DNA of 64,000 nt from Streptomyces sp. CGMCC 4.7035 (GCF_031583065.1 NZ_CP134053.1:1-64000), one strand, 5' to 3'; shown: positions 12,094-20,665, numbered from the stretch's first letter. Numbers and translations are program-made. The notes: generated by a model not told the origin, from the letters alone.

Positions 12094-12359
12094 GGCCCCT
12101 CACTTTCGGGTCGGGCGATTTGCGTACTTTGCTCATCATGTGTATGAGGGCCGCGAAGTGGTGGACCGACGCCCGTGGCGCGGCGATCTTCGGATGAACA
12201 CCACCCGGATGGGCGCGAGAGGCCCGGAAAATTCGGGAAAGGCAGGGGAGAGCGGTGAACATCACGGTCTGTGACGAGTGGTGACCCGGAGACAAAAGTG
12301 ATGTAGTCCAGTCGTACTGCGGTGTTCCGGGCGGCAGTTGAGGGCCGACGCAGGTCACT

Positions 12360-12385
12360 GATCGATATCGATCGGTGTGTATAGT
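12360..12385 (+). promoter_or_regulatory. Palindrome GATCGATATCGATC beside a TATAGT -10 element
   Basis: A perfect 14-bp palindrome (12360-12373) lies 6 bases before TATAGT (12380-12385), a good -10 hexamer about 48 bases upstream of the DLW-39 gene. The palindrome covers the spacer and part of the -35 region, the usual place for a repressor site. The binder is unknown. Confidence 0.5.
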
Positions 12386-12432
12386 CGGGCGCCAGAGGTC
12401 CCCTACGTCAAGGAAAGAGACGAGGTAGCGCG

Positions 12433-12561
12433 GTGAAGAAGCTTCTCCTGGTCGCACTGGCCGCCATCGGCGGGCTCCTCGTGTACCGCCAGATCCAGGC
12501 GGATCGCGCCGAGCAGGATCTGTGGACGGAGGCGACCGACTCCGTGCCCACGGGTTCGTGA
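12433..12561 (+). CDS. DLW-39 family small protein
   Basis: A 42-residue protein, MKKLLLVALAAIGGLLVYRQ followed by a charged tail with the family signature DLW (QDLWTEATD). The N-terminal hydrophobic stretch of about 15 residues makes a single membrane anchor with a cytoplasmic-like polar tail. This family sits near the gyrase-tRNA-Ile region across actinobacteria; the function is unknown. The GTG start follows AAAGAGACGAGGTAG. A palindrome-promoter lies upstream and a perfect terminator downstream, so it is probably monocistronic. Confidence 0.85.
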   Translation: MKKLLLVALAAIGGLLVYRQIQADRAEQDLWTEATDSVPTGS

Positions 12562-12587
12562 GTTCCGACAGACGACAAGCTCAGAGC

Positions 12588-12617
12588 AGGCCCCGACCGC
12601 CGGTGCGGTCGGGGCCT
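12588..12617 (+). terminator. Terminator of the DLW-39 gene
   Basis: Arms AGGCCCCGACCGC and GCGGTCGGGGCCT (13 bp, perfect) with loop CGGT, followed by TGTGTTG. It begins 27 bases after the stop codon. Confidence 0.85.
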
Positions 12618-12747
12618 TGTGTTGTGCCGGGGCCTTTGGGGAGGGTGTTTCGGCCGCTCGTCCGCAATGCGGGGGTGCCGCAGGGGCGTGCGGGGCAGGA
12701 TGGGCGACGGTCGGCGGGCCGGGCCTACGACGAGGGGGTGGCGCGTG

Positions 12748-14169
12748 ATGGGGCGGCGCACGCAGGCGGGGTGCGGCGCGGTCGGGCACGGTCGGACGCC
12801 GGCGCGCGCGGCGGTGGCCCTGTGCGTGGCAGCGGCGCTCGGCGTGACCGTGACGCTCCCGGCGCGGGCCGCCCCGGTCTTTGGGGCCGCGGCCGGTACG
12901 CCGTCCCCGTACGCCTTCGCCCGTGACGCCGGGACCGTCGAGGGAGCCACGGGGACCACGGACGCCGTACGCCTGGATCCCGGGCGCACGTACCGGAGCA
13001 CCCTGCCCGCCGACGGCAAGCGCTACTACCGACTCGAACTCGACGCCGCCGCGGGCGCCTACGTCTCCGCGACGGCCGTCCCCAGGGCGGGGGCGCGGGT
13101 CTCCTCCTCCGACGGTCTCAAGGTGTCCCTCCAGGACGCCGACGGCACCACCTGCTCCTCCCGGACCACGCACTTCGGCCCCACTCAGAGCCCGCACCCC
13201 ATCGTCGCCTGGGCCTCGCGCGAGACCGGCCCCGGCACCTACGTGTGCAAGAGGGCGGGGGCGTACTACGTGGTCGTCGAACAGCGCGACCTGGACGGCA
13301 CCGAGTCCGGGGACTGGGACCTGGAACTGGACTACGTGTCCGAACCCGCCCTGCGGCAGGCCGGAGCGACGACACCGCCCGGGGACTGGAACTCCGCGAC
13401 CCCTGAGGCCGTCCTGGGCGACGCCACGCGTCGCTCGGGCGGGGCGGGTTTCTCCACGGCGAGCGCCCTGGGCCAGGGCGTCTGGCAGGACACGATCAGG
13501 CCCGGGCAGACCCTCTTCTACAAGGTGCCCGTCGACTGGGGCCAGCAGCTGTCCGCCACCGTCGAGATGGGCAGTTCCACCAGCGGCGAGGGCTACATCG
13601 GCACCGCCCTGGCCATGTCGCTGTACAACCCCGTCCGCGCCTACGTGGGCGACGCCGACGCCGGGTACAGCGGCGCCCAGACCTCGGCCGCGCTCGATCC
13701 GCTGCCGCCCGTCGCCTACGCCAACCGCCATGCCATCGGCAACCGCGCGAGCGGGATGCGGTTCGCGGGCTGGTACTACCTCGCCCTGCATCTCGGCGCA
13801 CCCGTCGCGGGCAGGTTCGGGGAAGGGCCGTTCGGGCTGACGCTGCGCGTGCGGGTGAGCGGGACGGCGGCGTCCGGTCCGGCCTACGCGGGGCGCTCCG
13901 CGCCGCGTGACGTGTTCGAGGTGACGGCCGCTGACCGGGAGGAGGCGGCAGCCGGGAGGCAGGGAGGCGGCGCGCGAGACGGTTCCGCCGGACCCACCTC
14001 CACGGGTGACACGCCGCGCGCCGCCGCCGGCGCCGGCGTGGACGTGGACACCCGCACGATGAAGCTGGTGGCCGTCGGCGGGATCGGCGCCGGGAGCCTC
14101 CTGGTCCTGTGGCTCGGGGTGTGGAGCCTGGCCGCCCGGCGGCGGGCGCGGCGCCGGTGGGCCGGATGA
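12748..14169 (+). CDS. Secreted, C-terminally membrane-anchored protein of unknown function
   Basis: About 473 residues from ATG 12748, with GAGGGGG upstream; GTG 12745 is an alternative. An N-terminal signal peptide (AAVALCVAAALGVTVTLPARA) leads to an extracellular domain with YYRLELDAAAGAYVSATAVP and a similar later segment beginning TLFYKVPVDWGQQLSATVEM. These look like two beta-rich, PPC-like units. A Gly/Ala/Thr-rich stalk and a final membrane helix (LVAVGGIGAGSLLVLWLGVW) with Arg-rich tail follow. It converges on the Ser/Thr kinase gene, leaving 7 bases between stops. I do not recognise the family and propose no enzymatic role. Confidence 0.75.
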   Translation: MGRRTQAGCGAVGHGRTPARAAVALCVAAALGVTVTLPARAAPVFGAAAGTPSPYAFARDAGTVEGATGTTDAVRLDPGRTYRSTLPADGKRYYRLELDAAAGAYVSATAVPRAGARVSSSDGLKVSLQDADGTTCSSRTTHFGPTQSPHPIVAWASRETGPGTYVCKRAGAYYVVVEQRDLDGTESGDWDLELDYVSEPALRQAGATTPPGDWNSATPEAVLGDATRRSGGAGFSTASALGQGVWQDTIRPGQTLFYKVPVDWGQQLSATVEMGSSTSGEGYIGTALAMSLYNPVRAYVGDADAGYSGAQTSAALDPLPPVAYANRHAIGNRASGMRFAGWYYLALHLGAPVAGRFGEGPFGLTLRVRVSGTAASGPAYAGRSAPRDVFEVTAADREEAAAGRQGGGARDGSAGPTSTGDTPRAAAGAGVDVDTRTMKLVAVGGIGAGSLLVLWLGVWSLAARRRARRRWAG

Positions 14170-14176
14170 CCGTCCC

Positions 14177-16258
14177 TCAGATTCGCATGAGGGCCCAGAA
14201 CCCCACCGCGAAGCAGGCGAGCGCGAGCAGCAGGACCGGTACGGCTACCTTCGCCGGAGGCCCCGGGCGCCGAGTGGCGGCTCTCCTGCCGTGCCGTGCG
14301 ACCGGCTGGGGCCGTGTGGCGGCCTGCGGGGACCGCACGGCGTACGCGTAGGCGGGCTGCCCCACGGCGACGGTCGGGGCGATCGGCGGACCGGCGGAGG
14401 GCACGTGCGTGGGTTCGTGGTGCAGGGCGTGGGCGGGAGCCGTGGGACCGGTGTGAGCAGGGTGGACCGGGGACGGGACCACGGCCGCGGTGGGCTGCGC
14501 GGGCGGCTGCTCGGGCGGACGGGGCACCGCGTGGAGTGCCTCTCGCGGCAGGGGCGGCGGCAGGTGGAAGCTCCCGGTGTCCGACATCGTGGACGGCTGC
14601 GGGGGAGGCGTCGGATCGACGGCGGGCCTGGGGGGTACGGCCGGGGGCGCGGACGTCGGCCGTACGGCGGGGGGCGGGGGCCCGGGGACGGCGGCGGACA
14701 TGGCGGTGCCGGGGGCCGCGGGGGCGGATGTGCTGGAGGCTGTGGGAGCGGTTGTGCCGCCGGTGCCGGGGGCCGCGGAGGCGAATGTGCCGGAGGTTGC
14801 GGGAGCGGCGTTGCCGGCGGATGAGACGGATGTGCCGGAGGCGACGGGAGCGTCGGTCGGCCGCGGAGGGATCGGACCGGCCGTGAACCGTGCCGGTCCG
14901 TCACCCGCCCGAGCGCCGGCGTGGGGCGGCTGCGGAGTGGTGCCTGCTTCGGCGTAGGGAGTCCCGGCATGACCGGGCGTGGCGTTCGTCGCCGCGTCGG
15001 CGTGGGGCGGCTGTGCTGGGGCGCCCGCTTCGGCGTATGGCGTCGCCTCCAGGCGGCTGGGTGGCGGCGTGCCCAGCGTGGGCGTCGTGCCCGGCGTGAG
15101 TGGCGTGCCCAGCGTGCCTGGCGTGCCCAGCGCGGATGCCGTACCCGGTGTGAGTGGCGTACCTAGCGTGGGTGCTGTGCCTGGCGTGGTTGCCGTGCCC
15201 GGCGTGGGTGTCGTGCCCAGCGTGGTTGCCGTGCCCGGCGTGGGTGCTGTGCCTGGCGTGGTTGCCGTGCCCGGCGTGGGTGTCGTGCCCAGCATGGATG
15301 CCGTACCCGGCGTGGGCGGCGACGCCGGTGCGGGTGGCGACGCCGGTATGGAGCCGTTCGTCACCCCCGACGCCCTCCGCAGCGGTCCCTCGGGGCCGAA
15401 ACCCGCCGGAAGCGGGCCGAGTTGATCGAAGATCTCCACCCGCTCGTCATCGGGGGCCGGCTCGGGCAGCAGCTCCGCGGCCGTGGCGAGCGCCTTGCGC
15501 GCCCCCGTGGCGGTGCGGAACCGCGCGGAGGGGTCCGGCTGCAGCAGTGTCGCCACGACCTCCCACAGGGGCCCGGGCACGCCGCGTGGCGCCCCCGGCG
15601 TTCCGTGGGCCACGAAGTACTCGATCAGAGCCCTGGCGTCCGGCTTGGCGCCTTCCAGCAGGTACAGCGCGACCAGCCCCACGGCGAACAGGTCGGCCGG
15701 GAAGTCCGGTTCGGCCCCCATCAGTTGCTCGGGCGCGAGATAACCGGGCGTCCCCACCACGTAGTCGGTCTCCGTCAGCCGCGCCTCGCCCAGACGCATG
15801 GCGATGCCGAAGTCCGACAGGCGCAGCCGGGGCCGGGCGGTACCGGTGGCCTCCAGGAGCACGTTCGCGGGCTTGATGTCCCGGTGCACGACCCCCTCCG
15901 CGTGCACGGCGGAGAGCCCGGACAGCAGCTGGTCCAGCAGGGTGCAGACGAAGGCCGGGGGCAGTGGGCCGTAGTCCCCGACGAGGTGGACCAGTGAACC
16001 GCCGCCCACCAGGTCCATGGTGAACAGCACCTTGTCGTCGTCCGCGGCCCAGCTCGCGGGGGCGAGGACATGAGGGTGGTCGATCCGCAGCGCCTGTTCG
16101 CGCACGAACCGCAGCAGCGCGTGGGCGTCGCTCTGCTGCAACACCTTGGCGGCCACATAGCGGCGCCGCCGGTGGTCCCAGGCGCGCCAGACCGCACCGA
16201 CTCCCCCGCGCCCGATGGGGTCGACCAGTTCGTACCGTCCGGCGAAGACCTCACCCAT
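14177..16258 (-). CDS. Membrane-anchored Ser/Thr protein kinase with repeat-rich linker
   Basis: A 693-residue Hanks-type kinase. The glycine loop is GRGGVGAVW, the ATP-binding Lys is Lys38 (AAKVLQ), the catalytic loop is VVHRDIKPANVLL, the DFG is SDFGIAMRL, and the activation segment ends in GTPGYLAPEQL. All key residues are present. After about residue 280 comes a low-complexity linker of around 380 residues, first with many TPGT/LGT repeats, then Pro/Ala/Thr-rich. A single membrane helix (VAVPVLLLALACFAVGFWAL) lies at the extreme C-terminus, so the kinase faces the cytoplasm with almost nothing outside. There are no PASTA repeats. Substrates are unknown. The HTH gene upstream is 90 bases away on the same strand. 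Confidence 0.9.
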   Translation of the reverse strand: MGEVFAGRYELVDPIGRGGVGAVWRAWDHRRRRYVAAKVLQQSDAHALLRFVREQALRIDHPHVLAPASWAADDDKVLFTMDLVGGGSLVHLVGDYGPLPPAFVCTLLDQLLSGLSAVHAEGVVHRDIKPANVLLEATGTARPRLRLSDFGIAMRLGEARLTETDYVVGTPGYLAPEQLMGAEPDFPADLFAVGLVALYLLEGAKPDARALIEYFVAHGTPGAPRGVPGPLWEVVATLLQPDPSARFRTATGARKALATAAELLPEPAPDDERVEIFDQLGPLPAGFGPEGPLRRASGVTNGSIPASPPAPASPPTPGTASMLGTTPTPGTATTPGTAPTPGTATTLGTTPTPGTATTPGTAPTLGTPLTPGTASALGTPGTLGTPLTPGTTPTLGTPPPSRLEATPYAEAGAPAQPPHADAATNATPGHAGTPYAEAGTTPQPPHAGARAGDGPARFTAGPIPPRPTDAPVASGTSVSSAGNAAPATSGTFASAAPGTGGTTAPTASSTSAPAAPGTAMSAAVPGPPPPAVRPTSAPPAVPPRPAVDPTPPPQPSTMSDTGSFHLPPPLPREALHAVPRPPEQPPAQPTAAVVPSPVHPAHTGPTAPAHALHHEPTHVPSAGPPIAPTVAVGQPAYAYAVRSPQAATRPQPVARHGRRAATRRPGPPAKVAVPVLLLALACFAVGFWALMRI
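15075..15330 (-). repeat. In-frame 18-base repeats inside the kinase linker
   Basis: More than a dozen imperfect copies of an 18-base unit, read on the plus strand as GTGCCCGGCGTGGGTGTC, encode alternating TPGTxx and TLGTxx hexapeptides. The array length is a multiple of three, so copy-number change would alter linker length without shifting frame. Confidence 0.85.
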
Positions 16259-16348
16259 GGTCGTACGTCGCTCCCCCTTCCGGACGGCGGTGAGGACCCC
16301 CGCGCACCCCCCCCGGGCGCGAGAGTCCCCTGCGGCCGAGGCGTCGGC

Positions 16349-16897
16349 TCAGTTCTGGTGGGACTGGTAGTGGGTGACCGCGTCGGAGGTGCGGCCGGCG
16401 CCGTACACCCGGAGAAACTCTGCCAGTTCGGGGTGGCTCGGGGCGAGGGTGTCGGCCGCCTCGATGATGTCCCCCGCCGCCGCCACCGAGCGCAGCAGGG
16501 ACTGGATCTCGCGGACCACCCGCTTGACCGTGGGCGCCCCCGAACTGTTCGTCGTCTGCGTGGTGTTGCTGAGCACGGAGCCCCCCTGCGCCTTCCTGAT
16601 CTCGTCCATCCGCTCGGTCGCCTCGGCGGCGCTCACACTGCCGTCCACGACCTGCCCCGCCAGGTCCTGCAGCAGCTGCACCCGCTGGACCACCGCCGGA
16701 TTGCCGATCTTGGCGCGCTGACCGCTCATCAGCTGCGACAGCATCGGAGCGGACAGACCCAGTACGCCGGCGAGACGGGCCTGGTTGAGACCGAGATCCT
16801 CGATGAGCTTACGGAAGAGCGCCCCCAACGGCTCTCCGTACCAGTTCCGCTGCAGCTCCCGCGCTCTTGCGGTGGCTTCCTGCTGTGCGGCGTCCAT
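16349..16897 (-). CDS. Helix-turn-helix DNA-binding protein
   Basis: 182 residues from ATG 16897 (MDAAQQEATARARELQRNWYG); an upstream extension to 16957 is possible but less likely. An XRE-like helix-turn-helix lies around residues 30-60 (GLNQARLAGVLGLSAPMLSQ, then LMSGQRAKIGNP). The C-terminal half is helical with no recognised ligand site (REIQSLLRSVAAAGDIIEAA). It is conserved next to tRNA-Ala in Streptomyces. It may form a unit with the kinase gene downstream, but the 90-base gap leaves room for a separate promoter. Confidence 0.8.
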   Translation of the reverse strand: MDAAQQEATARARELQRNWYGEPLGALFRKLIEDLGLNQARLAGVLGLSAPMLSQLMSGQRAKIGNPAVVQRVQLLQDLAGQVVDGSVSAAEATERMDEIRKAQGGSVLSNTTQTTNSSGAPTVKRVVREIQSLLRSVAAAGDIIEAADTLAPSHPELAEFLRVYGAGRTSDAVTHYQSHQN

Positions 16898-17078
16898 TGC
16901 GTCTCCCCATCGCTTCCCCAAGTACCGCGGTTCGCTGTAGCGAACCACGACGAGCATCTTACGGAGAGTGGTCGTCCACGGGGACCCCCAACTTTTTGTG
17001 AGATACGGGGGGTGACCCGGTACGCTGGTCCGCAGCGCCAGCCGGTCTGTGGTTCAACCGGCCGGACGCACCTCTTTC

Positions 17079-17151
17079 GGGGCCTTAGCTCAGTTGGTAG
17101 AGCGCTGTCTTTGCATGGCAGATGTCAGGGGTTCGACTCCCCTAGGCTCCA
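17079..17151 (+). tRNA. tRNA-Ala (anticodon TGC)
   Basis: The acceptor GGGGCCT pairs with AGGCTCC (one G-T pair). The D arm is GCTC/GAGC, the anticodon stem CTGTC/GGCAG carries loop TTTGCAT with TGC at 17112-17114, and the T loop is GGTTCGACTCC. CCA is not encoded: CAC follows the discriminator A. Confidence 0.96.
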
Positions 17152-17160
17152 CACCTCGGA

Positions 17161-17198
17161 CCGGTCAGGTGCCCTTCAGGGCAGCTGACCGGTTTTTT
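17161..17198 (+). terminator. Intrinsic terminator after tRNA-Ala
   Basis: CCGGTCAGGTGCCC pairs with GGGCAGCTGACCGG (one mismatch) around loop TTCA, followed directly by TTTTTT. This is a textbook terminator and unusual here for its T-run. Confidence 0.93.
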
Positions 17199-17589
17199 GT
17201 GTGCGGTGACCTGTGTCACATGAAAGGCTTTGCAGCCATTGCATTCCTTTGCGCAAACGGCTGCGGAGGTTCCTGCGCGCGGTGCCCGCGCACGGGTGGC
17301 CGGCGTGACCGGGGAGGGGCATGCGGTGATGCGAGGGGCCTTGTGCGGGCCGGTGTGACGAAAGCCGCGTAAGCAGAAGGATGCGCTCCGTAGGTAAAGT
17401 CTCCACGGAACTTGCACATGTGGCGCGTTGCAAACGTCATCGAGAGGGGAAGGCGTAAACGCTTCCCTGCCACAGCGCGTCCCCGCAGCGCGGCCCCGCA
17501 GCACGGCCCCGCAGCACGCCCCCGCAGCACGGCCCCGCAGTACGTCTTCGCAGCATGCCTCGCATCGTGCCTCCCGGGAGATCCCCGGC
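17199..17589. other. Gene-free stretch with GCAGCACGGCCCC repeats
   Basis: No reading frame here resembles a protein family. 17478-17545 has about five imperfect copies of CGCAGCACGGCCC. A weak hairpin (GGGAAGGCG-TAAA-CGCTTCCC) lies near 17450. A short transcript on either strand cannot be excluded. Confidence 0.5.
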
Positions 17590-17603
17590 GTTCCACGTGA
17601 AAC
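17590..17603. promoter_or_regulatory. parS: parS-like ParB site, one mismatch
   Basis: GTTCCACGTGAAAC differs at one base from the Streptomyces parS palindrome GTTTCACGTGAAAC. ParB binds clusters of such sites around oriC to organise origin segregation. This one is intergenic, about 16.5 kb from oriC, and touches the left arm of the neighbouring hairpin. Confidence 0.7.
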
Positions 17604-17652
17604 ACCGCCGTGGGGCGGGAGACCGTCAAGTCTCCTGCCCCACGGCGGTGTT
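17601..17652 (-). terminator. Long hairpin downstream of the DUF5324 gene
   Basis: A 23-base arm starting AACACCGCCGTGGGG pairs, with one G-T wobble, with 17630-17652 around a 6-base loop. It lies 29 bases past the minus-strand stop at 17681 and probably ends that transcript. Confidence 0.8.
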
Positions 17653-17680
17653 CGATCCAAGCTCGGGTATCAGGGCGGGC

Positions 17681-18370
17681 TCAGGGGCGGTCGTCGTCGC
17701 TCGACGCCTCGTCCTGGGCCTGCTTCGCCTCTACCTCGGGGTCCAGAAGGCTCTGCCCGCTGCCATCCACCGACGACAGACGGTCGCTCTGCGGGACCTC
17801 CGTCGCGGCGGGCGGCTCGACCAGCCAGTCGGGGTTCGCCTGCTTGTCCCACCACTTCCAGGCGGCGAAGGCGCTGCCGGCCAAGACGCCCAGCAGCGCC
17901 AGCCCCTTCGTGACGCGGCGGACCCTGGCCCGCCGCTCCTGGCGGCGTACCAGCTTCTGGATCTGCTTCGGCGAGACCTGACCGCGCAGCGCGGCCAGCG
18001 CCGCGGCACCACGGGCCGTCGCCTCCTCCCGCACGGGACCGGCCGCGGCGACCGCCTGCTCGATCTTCGGACGGGAGTAGTCAGCCGCCTGGCGGGCCGC
18101 CTTGCGGGTGTATGCGGCGGCCTGGTCCACCTTGGGCGGCACATGGGCGCGGGCCTGCTCCAGGCGTGGGGCGAGATGAGCGTCGTACTGGACGCGGGCC
18201 TGTTCGGCGGCCTGCGACACCTTCGGCGCGAGACGGACGCGCGCCTCGTGCGCATAGTGCGTCGCCTTGTCCTTGGCCGTGTCGGCGTAGGGCGCCACCA
18301 CTTCCGCGGCGTGCAGCACGCTGTCCTTCGCCGAGCCGGTCGCGGCGCGCACGCTGTCGATGCGGGTCAC
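17681..18370 (-). CDS. DUF5324 family protein
   Basis: A 229-residue protein beginning MTRIDSVRAATGSAKDSVLH. The first 130 residues form a long amphipathic, Ala/Lys/Glu-rich helical region with apolipoprotein-like or phasin-like repeats (AAEVVAPYADTAKDKATHYA, SRPKIEQAVAAAGPVREEA). One hydrophobic segment (KGLALLGVLAGSAFAAWKWW) precedes an acidic tail ending SSDDDRP. It is likely membrane-associated. The family is Streptomyces-specific with unknown function. The gene stands alone, divergent from the cyclophilin. Confidence 0.85.
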   Translation of the reverse strand: MTRIDSVRAATGSAKDSVLHAAEVVAPYADTAKDKATHYAHEARVRLAPKVSQAAEQARVQYDAHLAPRLEQARAHVPPKVDQAAAYTRKAARQAADYSRPKIEQAVAAAGPVREEATARGAAALAALRGQVSPKQIQKLVRRQERRARVRRVTKGLALLGVLAGSAFAAWKWWDKQANPDWLVEPPAATEVPQSDRLSSVDGSGQSLLDPEVEAKQAQDEASSDDDRP

Positions 18371-18822
18371 GGCTTCCTCCTCCTCGGTGGCGTACGGTAT
18401 TTCGACTTTCCAGCCTTTTACGGATCATGCCTCTCGGAGAGCTCCTGAGCCTGCGAGGACGGGCATCCGGGTCATGCGGGGCGCAAGGGGCGACTGGGGT
18501 TCGTACCCGGACGGGTGACGATCGGGATGATCACATGGCATCGGCTGATCACGTGCAATAGCGGACGAATACGGGGCAACAGGAGCTTGTCCCCGACAAT
18601 GCCACGGATCATCGCGCCGCGCTCTCGTGACGGGGCGACTCGACCGGTTTTCCATACACCCGGAGCCCGGGACAAGGCGCCGACGCACCGGAATCGGCGC
18701 ACCCACCCCTGGTACATCACGGGGACATCCCTTGGATGTGCGCCCAGGAGTGGCGGTCGGACGACGCACACCGCGTAGCGTGCGAGGATCGGGGGGTCAC
18801 AGAGGACAACGGAAGGCAGATC
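18371..18822. other. Divergent promoter region, DUF5324 and cyclophilin
   Basis: This 450-bp non-coding stretch should hold promoters for both flanking genes. I found no hexamer pair I would defend and no clear operator dyad. Several short reading frames cross it but have no family resemblance. Confidence 0.4.
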
Positions 18823-19356
18823 GTGGCTGAGCAGCTTTACGCCACCCTGAAGACCAACCACGGCGACATCCATGTCCGGCTCTTCCCGGACCACGCCCCC
18901 AAGACGGTCAAGAACTTCGTCGAGCTCGCCAAGGGCGAGCGTGAGTGGATCAACCCCGAGACGGGCGAGAAGTCCACGGCCAAGCTCTACGACGGCACGG
19001 TCTTCCACCGGGTGATCAGCGGTTTCATGATCCAGGGCGGTGACCCGCTGGGCAACGGCACCGGTGGTCCCGGCTACCAGTTCGAGGACGAGTTCCACCC
19101 GGACCTGCGCTTCGACAAGCCGTACCTGCTGGCCATGGCCAACGCCGGCCCGGGCACCAACGGCTCGCAGTTCTTCGTCACGGTCGCGCCGACCGCCTGG
19201 CTGAACCGCAAGCACACCATCTTCGGCGAGGTCACCGACGCGGCCAGCCAGAAGGTCGTGGACTCCATCGCCGCCACCCAGACCAACCCGCGCACCGACC
19301 GCCCGGTCAACGACGTCGTGATCGAGTCCGTCGTCGTCGAGACCCGCGAGGGCTGA
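18823..19356 (+). CDS. ppiA: Peptidyl-prolyl cis-trans isomerase, cyclophilin type
   Basis: A cytoplasmic prolyl isomerase of 177 residues starting at GTG 18823 after GGAAGG. Cyclophilin motifs are FHRVISGFMIQGGDP (catalytic Arg and Gln), then GTNGSQFFVTVAPT, then WLNRKHTIFGEV. There is no signal peptide, so it acts in the cytosol. The rhomboid gene follows after 95 bases, but a terminator separates them. Confidence 0.95.
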   Translation: MAEQLYATLKTNHGDIHVRLFPDHAPKTVKNFVELAKGEREWINPETGEKSTAKLYDGTVFHRVISGFMIQGGDPLGNGTGGPGYQFEDEFHPDLRFDKPYLLAMANAGPGTNGSQFFVTVAPTAWLNRKHTIFGEVTDAASQKVVDSIAATQTNPRTDRPVNDVVIESVVVETREG

Positions 19357-19390
19357 GCCCACGGGGCACACCGCACGAGGGAACAAAAGC

Positions 19391-19422
19391 GCCCCGCCCA
19401 TCCGTACAAGGAAGGGCGGGGC
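19391..19422 (+). terminator. Terminator after the cyclophilin gene
   Basis: Arms GCCCCGCCC and GGGCGGGGC around a 14-base loop, 35 bases past the stop. Confidence 0.7.
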
Positions 19423-19451
19423 ACCCCGTCGTACGGAGAGTGAGGGGACCA

Positions 19452-20363
19452 ATGGACCAGGTGCCAGGCAGCCCGCACGGCCCGCAGAACCAGGAACCGC
19501 ACGGAGCCCAGCAGCTACCGGTCTGCTACCGGCACCCGGACCGTGAGACGGGCATCCGCTGCGCCCGCTGCGAGCGCCCCATCTGCCCGGAGTGCATGGT
19601 CAACGCCTCGGTCGGCTTCCAGTGCCCCGAGTGCGTCCGCACCGGCTCCGGCACGGGCCACCCCCCGGCGGCCTCCCGGCCCCGCACGCTCGCGGGCGGC
19701 ACCGTCGCCACCGACCCCCGGCTGCTCACCAAGATCCTCATCGGGATCAACCTGCTCGTCTTCCTGCTCCAGCAGTGGCTGGGCGACGACTTCAGCAACC
19801 GCTTCAAACTCATCGGACATGCGAGATTCTCGATGTTCGGCCCGCCGGAGGGCGTTGCGGAAGGCCAGTGGTACCGGCTGCTGACCGCGATGTTCCTGCA
19901 CGGCAGCTATGTCCACATCCTGTTCAACATGCTCAGCCTGTGGTGGATCGGCGCCCCGCTGGAGGCGGCCCTCGGCCGCGCCCGCTATCTGGCGCTCTAC
20001 TTCACCTCCGGGCTGGCCGGCAGCGCGCTCACCTATCTGATCGCCGCACCCGACGAGGCCTCGCTCGGCGCCTCCGGCGCGATCTTCGGGCTCTTCGGCG
20101 CCACCGCCGTGCTGATGCGCCGGCTCCGCTACGACATGCGCCCCGTCATCGCGCTGCTGGTGATCAACCTGATCTTCACCTTCGGGTGGAGCAACATCGC
20201 CTGGCAGGCCCATATCGGCGGACTCGTCGGCGGTGTCGTGGTCGGCTACGCCATGGTCCACGCCCCACGCGAACGGCGGGCCCTCGTGCAGTACGGGGTG
20301 TGCGCGCTGGTGCTGGCCGCCGTGGTCGTCATGACGATGCTGAGAACCGCCCAGCTCACCTGA
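19452..20363 (+). CDS. Rhomboid intramembrane serine protease with N-terminal zinc finger
   Basis: 303 residues from ATG 19452. A B-box-like zinc finger comes first (CYRHPDRETGIRCARCERPI, then CPECM and CPECV). After a short linker are six or seven membrane helices. Rhomboid features are HGSYVHILFNMLSLWWIGAP in the early helices, the catalytic Ser in GASGAIFGLFG, and the catalytic His in AHIGGLVGG. It cleaves membrane-protein substrates within the bilayer; targets here are unknown. The zinc finger places a cytoplasmic interaction module ahead of the protease. Confidence 0.93.
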   Translation: MDQVPGSPHGPQNQEPHGAQQLPVCYRHPDRETGIRCARCERPICPECMVNASVGFQCPECVRTGSGTGHPPAASRPRTLAGGTVATDPRLLTKILIGINLLVFLLQQWLGDDFSNRFKLIGHARFSMFGPPEGVAEGQWYRLLTAMFLHGSYVHILFNMLSLWWIGAPLEAALGRARYLALYFTSGLAGSALTYLIAAPDEASLGASGAIFGLFGATAVLMRRLRYDMRPVIALLVINLIFTFGWSNIAWQAHIGGLVGGVVVGYAMVHAPRERRALVQYGVCALVLAAVVVMTMLRTAQLT

Positions 20364-20406
20364 GCGGCGGATAGGCACAGGCCGTAGCCCGAGGTTGTAC
20401 CCAGCG

Positions 20407-20617
20407 TTGTCCACAGTCTGTCGCGGATCTTGTGCATGCAGCGGGGAACATGCGTGCCCCCTGTCACCGACCGGAGTTTCCGCAGGTGGGACAGGGGGCG
20501 AACAGGTTTACGGAGGCTGGTGATTCCGTCATACCGGCGTCAATGCTTGACGGGTTATCCACAGATCGTCGTTCTTTTTCCACCGGTCGCTGACTCTGTG
20601 GACAAGGTTGTGGATAA
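20407..20617. promoter_or_regulatory. Extra-origin cluster of four perfect DnaA boxes
   Basis: TTGTCCACA (20407-20415), TTATCCACA (20555-20563), TGTGGACAA (20597-20605) and TGTGGATAA (20609-20617). The two plus-orientation boxes face two minus-orientation boxes in a gene-free 300-bp gap between rhomboid and crgA, roughly 19 kb from oriC. These match the consensus better than most oriC boxes. Clusters of this kind outside oriC are known in Streptomyces to titrate DnaA. Confidence 0.85.
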
Positions 20618-20665
20618 CTAGCTGTGCGGCTGTGGGTAGAGCCGGTCCCGGGTGGGTGGGAGCCG

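Noticed and set aside
17216..17629. Possible minus-strand gene in the tRNA-Ala downstream gap
   Set aside because: Translation is Arg/Ala/Pro-rich with repeats and has no family likeness; the frame crosses a terminator and a parS-like site.
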